A stretch of DNA of 64,000 nt from assembly GCF_003696345.1 (NCBI RefSeq), contig NZ_RFLX01000008.1, forward strand, positions 148,839 through 212,838, written 5' to 3'. Made by a program: the position numbers and the translations under genes. The notes below the pieces were generated by a model. The model had not been told where the DNA came from. It ran no database searches and was given only the letters and a program-made list of their open reading frames with translations. Source of the DNA: Teichococcus wenyumeiae (GTDB lineage Bacteria > Pseudomonadota > Alphaproteobacteria > Acetobacterales > Acetobacteraceae). Positions 1 through 7,656 of the stretch are shown here, in pieces (positions within the stretch are counted from its first letter, which is position 1; every line of letters starts with the position of its first letter).

Positions 1-863
1 AGGAGCTGATCGACCTCTCCGGGCCGCTGCCGGCAGCCACCAATGCCGTGGTGCGCGGCACCCGCAACAGCCAACCCTGGTCGCGCTACGCCACCCTGGC
101 CGAGCTGCGCCGCCTGCCGCTGCTGGACCAGGACGTGGTGACCTTCATCACCGACTCGCCGGCGCCCACCGTGCGCGTCTTCGTGGAAGGCAGCCGCATC
201 GGTCCCTCCGTGCTGGTGGCCGACCGCGACGCCAATCTCTGCCAGCTGCTCGACTATATCGAGGTGAACCCGGCCCTGGCCGATACGCGCTCGGTCTATG
301 TGCTGCGCAAGCGCCTGGCGGCGCAGCAGCTCCGCTCCATCAATGAGGCGCTGGACCGGCTGGAGCGGCAGCTCTTCACCGCCTCCTCCGCCACCACGGG
401 CGTGGCCGAGATCCGCACGCAGGAAGCGCAGCTGGTCTCCAGCTACATCCAGCGCGGCCGCCGCATCCAGCCGGAAGGCCGGCTGGTGGCGGTGGACGAC
501 CAGGGCCGCTGCGCCCGCATCCGCCTGGAGGATGGCGACACCATCGTGATCCCCGAGCGCTCCGACACCGTGCTGGTGGGCGGCGAGGTGCTGAACCCCG
601 GCGGCGTGGTCTGGCGTGAGGGCATGACGATCCGCCAGTACCTGGATGCCGCCGGCGGCGTGACCCAGCGTGGCGACGCGGATGCGGTGATGATCCGCCG
701 CGCCAGCGGCCAGGTGATCCTCGACCCGCGTGAGGGCCCGCGCCCTGGCGACGAGCTGATCGCCCTGCCGCAGCTGGGCGCCAAGAGCTTCCAGATCACG
801 CGCGACCTGCTGCAGCTCGTCTACCAGACTGCGCTCACCGGCTATTACGTCGGCCGCCTCTGA
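1..863 (+). CDS. Polysaccharide export protein with SLBB domains (5' end outside window)
   Basis: The reading frame is already open at base 3, so the N-terminus lies upstream; about 286 residues are visible. Two beta-grasp SLBB-like segments can be seen. The first follows APTVRVFVEG and the second follows DTVLVGGEVLNPGG, running into IRQYLDAAGGV. A helical stretch (about residues 100-135) separates them. This layout is typical of Wza/GumB-like periplasmic or outer-membrane polysaccharide export proteins, which form the exit channel for capsule or exopolysaccharide. No lipobox or Poly_export N-terminal domain can be checked because that part is missing. It is probably the last gene of a polysaccharide cluster, since a strong terminator follows 12 bases after the stop. 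Confidence 0.8.
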   Translation, partial: ELIDLSGPLPAATNAVVRGTRNSQPWSRYATLAELRRLPLLDQDVVTFITDSPAPTVRVFVEGSRIGPSVLVADRDANLCQLLDYIEVNPALADTRSVYVLRKRLAAQQLRSINEALDRLERQLFTASSATTGVAEIRTQEAQLVSSYIQRGRRIQPEGRLVAVDDQGRCARIRLEDGDTIVIPERSDTVLVGGEVLNPGGVVWREGMTIRQYLDAAGGVTQRGDADAVMIRRASGQVILDPREGPRPGDELIALPQLGAKSFQITRDLLQLVYQTALTGYYVGRL

Positions 864-875
864 GGCGCGGATCAG

Positions 876-911
876 AAAAAAGGCCACCGGGGCAACCCGG
901 TGGCCTTTTTT
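876..911 (+). terminator. Intrinsic terminator, usable in both directions
   Basis: A perfect 10-bp stem (882-891 with 896-905) closes a GCAA tetraloop. It is followed by six T (906-911) and preceded by six A, so it can stop transcription from the export gene on the plus strand and from the small gene at 950-1294 on the minus strand. Confidence 0.93.
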
Positions 912-949
912 CATGCGCGGCGGCCAGGGGCCCGAAGGCCCCTCCGGCA

Positions 950-1294
950 TCAGGCGGCGTGGCGCTGCGCGGGGCGGGCCAGCAGCACGGCCTCGGCCCA
1001 GCCCGGCGCCTCGGCCAGCAGGCGGTCGATCTGCGCCGGGGTCATCGTCTCGGCATGCTCACGCGCGGTGGTCAGGCGCGGGTTCCAATCCTGCACCACG
1101 GCGGGCGCGGCCACGCCGCCGGGCAGCGAGCCTTCCTGCACCATCTCCGCCACGCGGCGGACGGTGCACAGGATGCGGGCGGCGGCCTCCAGCCGCAGGC
1201 GGTCGGCCAGGTCACCCTGGGTCAGGTCAGTCAGCGCGTCGAGGGTCATGCGCCGGCGGGCTGCCGGCGGCAGGGCGAAAGTCTCAAGGGCCAT
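950..1294 (-). CDS. Hypothetical protein, 114 aa
   Basis: A small soluble protein of unknown function. I chose the start at 1294 (MALETFALPP) because a GGAG Shine-Dalgarno lies about 10 bases upstream. The longer frame to 1417 runs into the structured serA upstream region and reads as an unlikely Cys/Pro-rich sequence. The protein is helical, with many Leu, Ala and Arg residues and no membrane segment or signal peptide. The middle segment (LRLEAAARILCTVRRVAEMV) looks like an amphipathic helix. It is divergent from serA. I do not recognise the family. Confidence 0.6.
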   Translation of the reverse strand: MALETFALPPAARRRMTLDALTDLTQGDLADRLRLEAAARILCTVRRVAEMVQEGSLPGGVAAPAVVQDWNPRLTTAREHAETMTPAQIDRLLAEAPGWAEAVLLARPAQRHAA

Positions 1295-1345
1295 GGGGGC
1301 TATCTCCAAACGCGTCGATCCCGCTTCTTGCACGGCGGGGGTCGC

Positions 1346-1421
1346 GGATGCGGGACATGGCCGCATCGGCCATTGGCCGCAACACCCGCATCCCCGGGGA
1401 AGGCGCATGGGGGCCATGTCC
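1346..1421 (+). promoter_or_regulatory. Structured region upstream of serA with two mutually exclusive folds
   Basis: Fold A: 1346-1354 (GGATGCGGG) pairs perfectly with 1385-1393, enclosing a small hairpin of 1357-1362 with 1368-1373. Fold B: 1353-1362 (GGACATGGCC) pairs perfectly over 10 bp with 1412-1421. Both use 1357-1362, so they cannot coexist. It lies 120-195 bases before the serA start codon. Competing helices are typical of regulated leaders. The same DNA is also upstream of the divergent gene at 950-1294, so the functional strand is not proven. Confidence 0.45.
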
Positions 1422-1540
1422 TACCCGGCTCAGCCTCTGGCATGGCGCTTTCCGCCACCCCCACGTCTTCCCGAACGACACGGCACGTCCCGCGGTTTCG
1501 CACTTCTCGCGCGGCAATTTCGGGGGCATGGAAGCACGCC

Positions 1541-2824
1541 ATGCCGAATCACACCGCACCCAGCCCCGTCGTTCCGCTGTCGAATCAGCGCATCTCCCTG
1601 CCCAAGGAGCGCATCCGCATCCTTCTGCTGGAAGGCGTTTCCGACACCGCCGTCAGCCTGTTGGCCGGCGCGGGCTACACGAATGTGCAGCGCGAAACCA
1701 AGGCACTGGAAGGCGAGGCGCTGACCGAGGCGCTGCAGGGCGTGCACCTGCTGGGCATCCGCTCCCGCACCCAGCTCACGGTCGAGGCCCTGCGCGCGGC
1801 GGACCGGCTGATCGCGGTGGGCTGCTTCTGCATCGGCACCAACCAGGTGGACCTGGCCGTTGCCAAGGAGCTGGGCATCCCGGTCTTCAACGCCCCCTTC
1901 AGCAATACCCGCAGCGTGGCGGAACTGACGATGGGTGAGATCGTGATGCTGCTGCGCCGCATCCCCGACCGCTCCCGCTCCGCGCATGACGGCGGCTGGG
2001 ACAAGTCGGCCGACAACAGCAAGGAAGTGCGCGGCAAGACGCTGGGCATCGTCGGCTACGGCAATATCGGCAGCCAGCTCTCGGTGCTGGCCGAGGCCTT
2101 CGGCATGCGCGTCATCTACTACGACACCATCCCGAAGCTGGGCCATGGCAATGCCGTCGCCGCCGCCTCCCTGCACGACCTGCTCGCGGCCTCCGACGTC
2201 GTCACCCTGCATGTGCCGGAGACGGACCAGACCACCCACCTGATCGGCCCCGCCGAGATCGCGGCCATGCGCCCGGGCGCGCTGCTGATCAACAACAGCC
2301 GCGGCAAGGTGGTGGACCTGGACGCCCTGGCCGAGGCCCTGAAGTCCGGCCACCTGCTCGGCGCCGCCGCCGATGTCTTCCCCGAGGAGCCGAAGCGCAA
2401 CGGCGAGCGCTTCACCACCCCGCTCCAGGGCCTGCCCAACGTAATCCTGACGCCGCATATCGGCGGCAGCACGGAAGAGGCGCAGGAGCGCATCGGCGAG
2501 GAAACCGCCCGCAAGCTGTCGGACTACTCCGACACCGGCGCCACGCTCGGCGCGGTGAACTTCCCGGAAGTCACCCTGCCCGCCACGGCGCGCGGCACCC
2601 GCTTCCTGCATGTCCACCGCAACGTGCCGGGCGTGCTGGCGGCGCTGAACGAGGCCTTCAGCCGCTACAGCCTGAACATCACCGCCCAGTACCTGCAGAC
2701 GGACCCGCAGATCGGCTACGTCGTGGTGGACGCCGAGAACGTGGCGGAACCCGACTCGCTGCTGGCGACACTGCGGGACGTGCCGGGCACCATCCGGGCG
2801 CGACTGATCTACGAGCGGCACTGA
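1541..2824 (+). CDS. serA: D-3-phosphoglycerate dehydrogenase (SerA)
   Basis: Oxidises 3-phosphoglycerate to 3-phosphohydroxypyruvate with NAD, the first committed step of serine synthesis in the cytoplasm. The ATG at 1541 gives 427 residues, close to the roughly 410 of the E. coli-type enzyme. The much longer open frame upstream lacks family resemblance. The catalytic domain has the nucleotide-binding GIVGYGNIGSQL, the arginine motif INNSRGKVVD and the catalytic histidine segment LTPHIGGSTEEAQ. A C-terminal ACT domain begins near FLHVHRNVPGVLAALN, which in this family allows serine feedback inhibition. It is a single gene with no serC beside it in this window. A possible RNA switch lies upstream (1346-1421). 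Confidence 0.96.
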   Translation: MPNHTAPSPVVPLSNQRISLPKERIRILLLEGVSDTAVSLLAGAGYTNVQRETKALEGEALTEALQGVHLLGIRSRTQLTVEALRAADRLIAVGCFCIGTNQVDLAVAKELGIPVFNAPFSNTRSVAELTMGEIVMLLRRIPDRSRSAHDGGWDKSADNSKEVRGKTLGIVGYGNIGSQLSVLAEAFGMRVIYYDTIPKLGHGNAVAAASLHDLLAASDVVTLHVPETDQTTHLIGPAEIAAMRPGALLINNSRGKVVDLDALAEALKSGHLLGAAADVFPEEPKRNGERFTTPLQGLPNVILTPHIGGSTEEAQERIGEETARKLSDYSDTGATLGAVNFPEVTLPATARGTRFLHVHRNVPGVLAALNEAFSRYSLNITAQYLQTDPQIGYVVVDAENVAEPDSLLATLRDVPGTIRARLIYERH

Positions 2825-2833
2825 GGGGACAGG

Positions 2834-3072
2834 CCAGGGGCGCTGCCCCTGGACCCCGCCGGGGTGGAGAGTCCACCCCGGACCCCGCTTCGAGTTTTCT
2901 AAAGGCTTCAAGCCCAGGGTGGCGCAATGACGGCCACGCGCGCTGAGGCCGCAGTCGCCGGAGGTCGATGACCTCCGGCGGAACCACCGTGCCGTCAGGG
3001 CTCAATTGCTGGCGGGGTCTGGGGTGACCCTGTCACCCAGCGGGGTGACCTGGAGGGGCGGCGCCCCTCCAG
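2834..3072. repeat. Cluster of perfect hairpins with three-base loops in a convergent gap
   Basis: Six perfect inverted repeats, each with a 3-base loop, fill the gap between serA and cydC: 2834-2852 (8 bp), 2853-2865 (5 bp), 2861-2879 (8 bp, overlapping the previous one), 2956-2980 (11 bp), 3022-3038 (7 bp) and 3050-3072 (10 bp). None is followed by a T-run, so they are not classic intrinsic terminators. They resemble REP-type palindromic units, though the last one may also terminate cydC. No coding potential is evident in this 254-base gap. Confidence 0.7.
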
Positions 3073-3078
3073 CCTTTC

Positions 3079-4734
3079 TCACCGCATCGCCGGAATGGCC
3101 CGCCCGGCGATCAGCCGCAGGATGCGCGTCGGCCGTTCCACCCCCAGCAGCCGGTGCGCGATCAGGATCACGCTGCGGCCTTCGGTGGCGGTGTCCAGCG
3201 TCTCCAGGAAGGCACGCTCGGCTGAGGGGTCCAGCCCCGCCGCCGGCTCGTCCAGGATCAGGATGCGCGCGGGGGAGAGCAGCACGCGGGCCAGCGCCAG
3301 CCGCCGCCCCTGCCCGCCTGAGAAGCGCGCGCCGCCCTCGCCGCAACCGGTCTCCAGCCCTTCCGGCAGTGCGCGCACCACATCGCCGATGCCGGCGCGG
3401 TCCAGGGCACGCCACAGCGCCTCGTCGCTCGCATCCGGCGCGGCGAGGCGCAGGTTGGCGGCGATGCTGTCGTCGAAGAGGCGGGCATCCTGCGTCAGGC
3501 AGGCGATGCGGGCGCGCACCTCGTCATGCGCCAGGGTGGCGATATCCACGCCGCCCAGCAGGATTCGCCCTTCCTGTGGCGCCGCCAGCTTCAGCAGCAG
3601 CGCGGCGAGCGAGGACTTGCCAGCACCAGACGGCCCCAGCAGCGCCAGGCGCCCGCCTTCCGGCAGGTCCATGTCCAGGCCGGTGAAGACCGGGTCGCGG
3701 TCCTGGTTCCAGGCGAAATGCAGACCCTCCACCTTCAGCGCATAACCCTTGGGCGGGGCGGCGGGGGTGGCGGGCTCGGCCACCGGCGGGGGCGTGTCGG
3801 CGGCCTCGAAGAGGCGGCGGGCGCCAGCGCCGGCTGCGGCCAGGGCGGTGCCGGCGCGCGGCAGGGCGGAGAGAGATTCGCCGGCGGCCAGGGCCAGGAA
3901 GAGGCCCACCACGGCCACGCCCACGGCGGCGGGGCCGCCGGAAAGGCCATAGGCCAGCGCCCCCAGCAGCGCCGCCTGCGCCAGCACCGTGCCGGCGGCG
4001 CCACCCCAGGCGGAGCGGCGGGACAGGCGCTTCTGCGCGGCGGTCAGCACCTCGGCGGCGGCGGAAAGGCGGGCGGCGGCACGCGGCTCGGCATTGGCGG
4101 CCAGTGTGTCCTCGATGCCCAGCAGCGGGTCGATGGCGGCGGCGCGCAGGCCGCCCTGCGCCTCGGCCACCCGCTCGGCGGCGCGGGCGGCGCCGGGGGC
4201 CAGCAGGGGCGGCAGCAGCAGCGCGAGGGCCAGCGGCAGCGCCACGATGGCGGCCAGCGCCGGGTCCAGCGCGCCCAGGATGGCGGCGGCAGCCAGCACC
4301 ACCGCCAGGGCGGCGGTCACCGGCACCAGGGCGCGGAGATAAAGCCCGTCCAGTGCCTCGACATCCGTGACGAGGCGGCCCAGCAGGTCGCCCGCCCCGC
4401 GCAGGCCGAGACCGCCCGGCAGGCGCTCGGCCAGGCGGCGGAAGAACCAGACGCGGGTATCGGCCAGCGCCCGGAAGGTGGCGGCATGGGTCACCAGCCG
4501 CTCGAAGTAGCGGGCGCCGGGGCGCAGGAAGATCAGCGGCCGCAGCAGGATCAGCGAGCCGGCGGCGGCGCCGGCCAGGGCGCCGGTCCGCAGCCCTTCG
4601 GAGACGCCACGCCCCGCGAAGGCCAGCAGCGCCACGCCGGCCAGCACCGCCAGGATGGAGACGATGGCCCCGGCGATCAGCCAGCCCCAGCGGGAGCGCC
4701 AGAGGCCGAGGACGCGGGTCAGGTCATGCAGCAT
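3079..4734 (-). CDS. cydC: Thiol reductant ABC exporter subunit CydC
   Basis: Half-transporter of 551 residues that forms a heterodimer with CydD in the inner membrane. CydDC exports cysteine/glutathione or haem-linked reductant to the periplasm and is needed to assemble cytochrome bd. The N-terminal half (to about residue 320) holds six hydrophobic segments. The C-terminal half is an ABC ATPase with Walker A GPSGAGKSS, signature FSGGQGRRLALAR, Walker B ILILDEPAAGLD and switch histidine IAHRLLG. It starts 6 bases after the cydD stop, so the pair is one operon. No cydAB oxidase genes are in the window. Confidence 0.9.
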   Translation of the reverse strand: MLHDLTRVLGLWRSRWGWLIAGAIVSILAVLAGVALLAFAGRGVSEGLRTGALAGAAAGSLILLRPLIFLRPGARYFERLVTHAATFRALADTRVWFFRRLAERLPGGLGLRGAGDLLGRLVTDVEALDGLYLRALVPVTAALAVVLAAAAILGALDPALAAIVALPLALALLLPPLLAPGAARAAERVAEAQGGLRAAAIDPLLGIEDTLAANAEPRAAARLSAAAEVLTAAQKRLSRRSAWGGAAGTVLAQAALLGALAYGLSGGPAAVGVAVVGLFLALAAGESLSALPRAGTALAAAGAGARRLFEAADTPPPVAEPATPAAPPKGYALKVEGLHFAWNQDRDPVFTGLDMDLPEGGRLALLGPSGAGKSSLAALLLKLAAPQEGRILLGGVDIATLAHDEVRARIACLTQDARLFDDSIAANLRLAAPDASDEALWRALDRAGIGDVVRALPEGLETGCGEGGARFSGGQGRRLALARVLLSPARILILDEPAAGLDPSAERAFLETLDTATEGRSVILIAHRLLGVERPTRILRLIAGRAIPAMR

Positions 4735-4740
4735 GGAGGC

Positions 4741-6441
4741 TCACTCCCCGGCCATGCGGGTGCCGGGCAGGGCGCGGCCGTGTTCCAGCTCCAGCACCCG
4801 GTTGAAGCGGGCGCGCAGCGCGGTGGAATGGGTGGCGATGATGGCGGTGCGGCCGGTGCACAGGCGGCGCAGGCTGTCCAGCACATCCGATTCGGTGCCG
4901 GGGTCGAGATGCGCGGTGGGCTCGTCCAGCAGCACCAGCGGCGCGTCGCGCAGAAAGGCGCGGGCAATGGCCACGCGCTGCGCCTGCCCGCCGGACAGGC
5001 CGAAGCCGCCCTCGCCCACCAGCGTTTCCAGCCCCTGCGGCATGCTGTCGGTGAAATCCGTCACCCGCGCGGCGCGGGCGGCGGCCTCCACCTGGGCATC
5101 CGTGGCATCGGGGCGGGCCAGGGCGATATTCTCGCGGATGGTGGCGCGGAAGAGATGCGCCTTCTGGCCGACATAGGCGGAAAGGCGGCGCAGCTCGGCG
5201 GGGGCCAGGGTGGTGGCGTCGCGGCCATTGAAGGCGATGCGCCCGGTATCCGGCAGGCGGAAGCCCATCAGCAGGCGCAGAACGGAGGATTTGCCGGAGC
5301 CCGAGGGGCCGGCCAGCACCAGCGCCTCCCCCGGCATGACCCGGAAGGAAAGGTCCGACAGCGCGGCGCCGCGCGCGGCGTCATAGGTCAGGCCGACGCC
5401 CTCAAAGGTCACCACCAAGGAGGGCGGGATCTCCTGGAGCTTCAGCCCCTCCTCCTGCGGCACCTCGGAGGCGAGCAGCGGCGCCAGGGCGGCGGCGGCA
5501 CCATTGGCGGACATGCGCTCGTGATAAGCGGCCGAGAAGGCGCGCAGCGGCGCGAAGAAGGCCGGCACCAGCAGGATGGAGAAGACCGCCGCCACCGGCT
5601 CCGGATGCCCGCCCACCAGCAGGTTGCCGTGCCGCCAGGCCAAGCAGCCCAGCACGGCGGCGGCAATGGCCTCCAGCGACAGGCCGGACAGGAAGGCGAC
5701 GCGCAGCACCTTCATGGTGCGGCGGCGCAGGTCGGTGGCGGCCTCGCTCAAAGCCTCGGCCTCGGCGTCCTGGCGGCGGAAGAGCACCAGTTGCGGCAGG
5801 CCGCGCATGCGGTCCAGGAAGCGGCCGGACAGCGCCTGCAGGGCATCGAACTGGCGGCGGGAGGCCACGGCGGCGCCGATGCCGGTGATGGCCATGGAGA
5901 CCGGCACCAGCGCACCGGCCACCAGCAGGATCACGCCGCTCAACGGTTCCACCGCCGCTACCGCCAGCGCGATCAGCAGCGGCCCGGCGGCGGCCAGGAT
6001 GGCGGCGGGCAGCCAGCGGGAGAAATAACCGTCCAGAGCCTCGATCCGGTCCACCACCAGGGCGGCGCGCTCGCCCACCGGGCGCTCGTCGGCGGGGCCG
6101 GCGGCCAGCAGGGCGGCGAAGGCGCGGTCCCGCAGCGTGGCGCGGGCGGCGGCGCCGGCGGCGGCCTGGGCACGCTCCTGCGCCACCGTCAGGGCGGTGG
6201 CCAGCAGCGCCAGGGCGGCGGCGGCGGCGAGTTCCGGCCAGCCGGCCTCGCCCCAGCGGGCTTCGCCATGGCCGAGCAGGGCGGCCAGGAGGCGGGCGAT
6301 GAACCAGGCCTGGGCGATGCCGCAGGCAATGGAGGCGATGCCGAGCAGAACCGGGCGCGCCAGACGGCCGCGGCTTTCACGTGCCGCGGCCGAAAGCAGG
6401 GCGCGCGCCCGGGCCATCTCGGCCTTACGGGGCAGGGACAT
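4741..6441 (-). CDS. cydD: Thiol reductant ABC exporter subunit CydD
   Basis: Partner of CydC (566 residues), first gene of the cydDC operon. The membrane domain is followed by an ATPase domain with Walker A GPSGSGKSS, signature LSGGQAQRVAIAR, Walker B PLVLLDEPTAHLD and the histidine loop ATHST. Length and gene order (cydD then cydC) match the family. The ATG at 6441 sits 83 bases from the divergent deacetylase start at 6525, so the promoters must lie in this short interval. Confidence 0.9.
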   Translation of the reverse strand: MSLPRKAEMARARALLSAAARESRGRLARPVLLGIASIACGIAQAWFIARLLAALLGHGEARWGEAGWPELAAAAALALLATALTVAQERAQAAAGAAARATLRDRAFAALLAAGPADERPVGERAALVVDRIEALDGYFSRWLPAAILAAAGPLLIALAVAAVEPLSGVILLVAGALVPVSMAITGIGAAVASRRQFDALQALSGRFLDRMRGLPQLVLFRRQDAEAEALSEAATDLRRRTMKVLRVAFLSGLSLEAIAAAVLGCLAWRHGNLLVGGHPEPVAAVFSILLVPAFFAPLRAFSAAYHERMSANGAAAALAPLLASEVPQEEGLKLQEIPPSLVVTFEGVGLTYDAARGAALSDLSFRVMPGEALVLAGPSGSGKSSVLRLLMGFRLPDTGRIAFNGRDATTLAPAELRRLSAYVGQKAHLFRATIRENIALARPDATDAQVEAAARAARVTDFTDSMPQGLETLVGEGGFGLSGGQAQRVAIARAFLRDAPLVLLDEPTAHLDPGTESDVLDSLRRLCTGRTAIIATHSTALRARFNRVLELEHGRALPGTRMAGE

Positions 6442-6524
6442 GCCGGGCGTTCTAGAACAGATTGTCCCGGGGCGGTATCGCTGCCTGTGCGAATTGCCCG
6501 CCGGATGCAGGAAAACCCCCGCCG

Positions 6525-7427
6525 ATGCTGCCCAGCCATGGTCGCTATGCCTACCATCCCTGGCCGCAGCGGCCGGAATACCGCTGGCCGGGCGGGGCCA
6601 GGCTGGCCGTCTATCTCGGCCTGAACCTGGAGCATTTCGCCTTTGGCGAGGGGTTGGGGGCGGAGCTGGCGCCGGGCGCCAATGGCGGCGGCGGGCCGCA
6701 GCCGGATGTGCTGAACTATGCCTGGCGGGACTATGGCAACCGCGTCGGCGCCTGGCGGGTGCTGGAACTGCTGGAGGAACTCGCCCTGCCCGCCACGGTG
6801 CTGCTGAACAGCGCCATGTATGACTACGCGCCGGAGCTGGTGGCCGCCCACCGCGCCCGGGGCGACGAGATCGCCGGCCATGGCCGCAGCAACAGCGAGC
6901 GCCAGAGCACCCTGCCCGAGGCGGAGGAGCGCGCGCTGATCGCCGAGGCCACCGCCGCCATCGCGCGGCATGAGGGCGCGGCGCCGCGCGGCTGGCTTTC
7001 CCCCTGGATCGCCGAGAGCCGCACCACGCCGGACCTGCTGGCCGAGGCCGGCTATCGCTACACCCTGAACTGGTGCGCCGACGACCAGCCGGTCTGGATG
7101 AACACCCGCGCAGGCCGGCTGCTGGCCATCCCCTATCCGCAGGAGGTCAACGACATCCCCGCCATTGTGGCCCGCAAGGACGGCGCGGCGCAGTTCGCGG
7201 AGATGATCCTGGATGATTTCGCGGAAAGGCTGCGGCAGGTGCGGGATGGCAAGCCGCAGGTGATGGGCATCGCCCTGCATCCTTACCTGATCGGCCAGCC
7301 TTATCGGCTGCGGGCGCTGCGGCGAGCGCTGGCCACGATCGCGGCGGCGCGCGAAGAGGTCTGGATCACCACCGCCGGCGGCATCCTGGACCATGTGGCC
7401 GGCCTGCCGGAAGGCACCGTGCCCTGA
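6525..7427 (+). CDS. Polysaccharide deacetylase (NodB-fold) family protein
   Basis: Predicted metal-dependent hydrolase of the NodB/CE4 fold, 300 residues from the ATG at 6525 (AGGAAA lies upstream). The start at 6462 would add an unconserved stretch and was not used. Family-like parts are HPWPQRPEYRWPGGARLAVY near the start, the strand-helix ATVLLNSAMYDYAPELV, the metal-site region EIAGHGRSNSERQ and WLSPWIAESRTTPDLLAEAGY. This version resembles the cytoplasmic PuuE/allantoinase-like branch more than secreted chitin deacetylases, because there is no signal peptide. Its closeness to xdhAB would fit purine catabolism, but the substrate is inferred only. Confidence 0.8.
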   Translation: MLPSHGRYAYHPWPQRPEYRWPGGARLAVYLGLNLEHFAFGEGLGAELAPGANGGGGPQPDVLNYAWRDYGNRVGAWRVLELLEELALPATVLLNSAMYDYAPELVAAHRARGDEIAGHGRSNSERQSTLPEAEERALIAEATAAIARHEGAAPRGWLSPWIAESRTTPDLLAEAGYRYTLNWCADDQPVWMNTRAGRLLAIPYPQEVNDIPAIVARKDGAAQFAEMILDDFAERLRQVRDGKPQVMGIALHPYLIGQPYRLRALRRALATIAAAREEVWITTAGGILDHVAGLPEGTVP

Positions 7428-7455
7428 CCATCCACCACCACGAGGGAGACGAACA

Positions 7456-7611
7456 ATGACCCGCACCACCCTGGCCCGCCTGGCCGCTGTCCTGACGCTG
7501 GTCCTGGCGGCCGGCACGCTCTCCGCCTGCAGCCAGGACCGGGATTCCGCCCATCGGCCGGGCACCTCCGGCTTCTATGGCGGCGCCGGCGGCGGCATCA
7601 ACTGGCGCTGA
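7456..7611 (+). CDS. Small predicted lipoprotein, 51 aa
   Basis: Begins with MTRTTLARLAAVL after a GAGGGAGA ribosome site. The hydrophobic stretch leads to the lipobox LSAC, so Cys25 or so would be lipidated. The mature part is only about 27 residues and Gly-rich (FYGGAGGGINW). It lies 28 bases after the deacetylase stop and 45 bases before xdhA, so it may be co-transcribed with them. The function is unknown. The start at 7393 overlaps the deacetylase and removes the signal logic, so it was rejected. Confidence 0.65.
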   Translation: MTRTTLARLAAVLTLVLAAGTLSACSQDRDSAHRPGTSGFYGGAGGGINWR

Positions 7612-7656
7612 GAACAATCCCTTCCGGCACGGCGCGGGATTTGCTTCGCTTCCGGG

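Noticed and set aside
959..1540. N-terminal extension of SerA of about 194 residues
   Set aside because: The extension covers the opposite-strand small gene and the hairpin region, has no family match, and the ATG at 1541 gives normal SerA length.
3526..6624. Plus-strand open frame of 1032 codons opposite cydDC
   Set aside because: Gln/Gly-rich shadow of two well-supported ABC genes.
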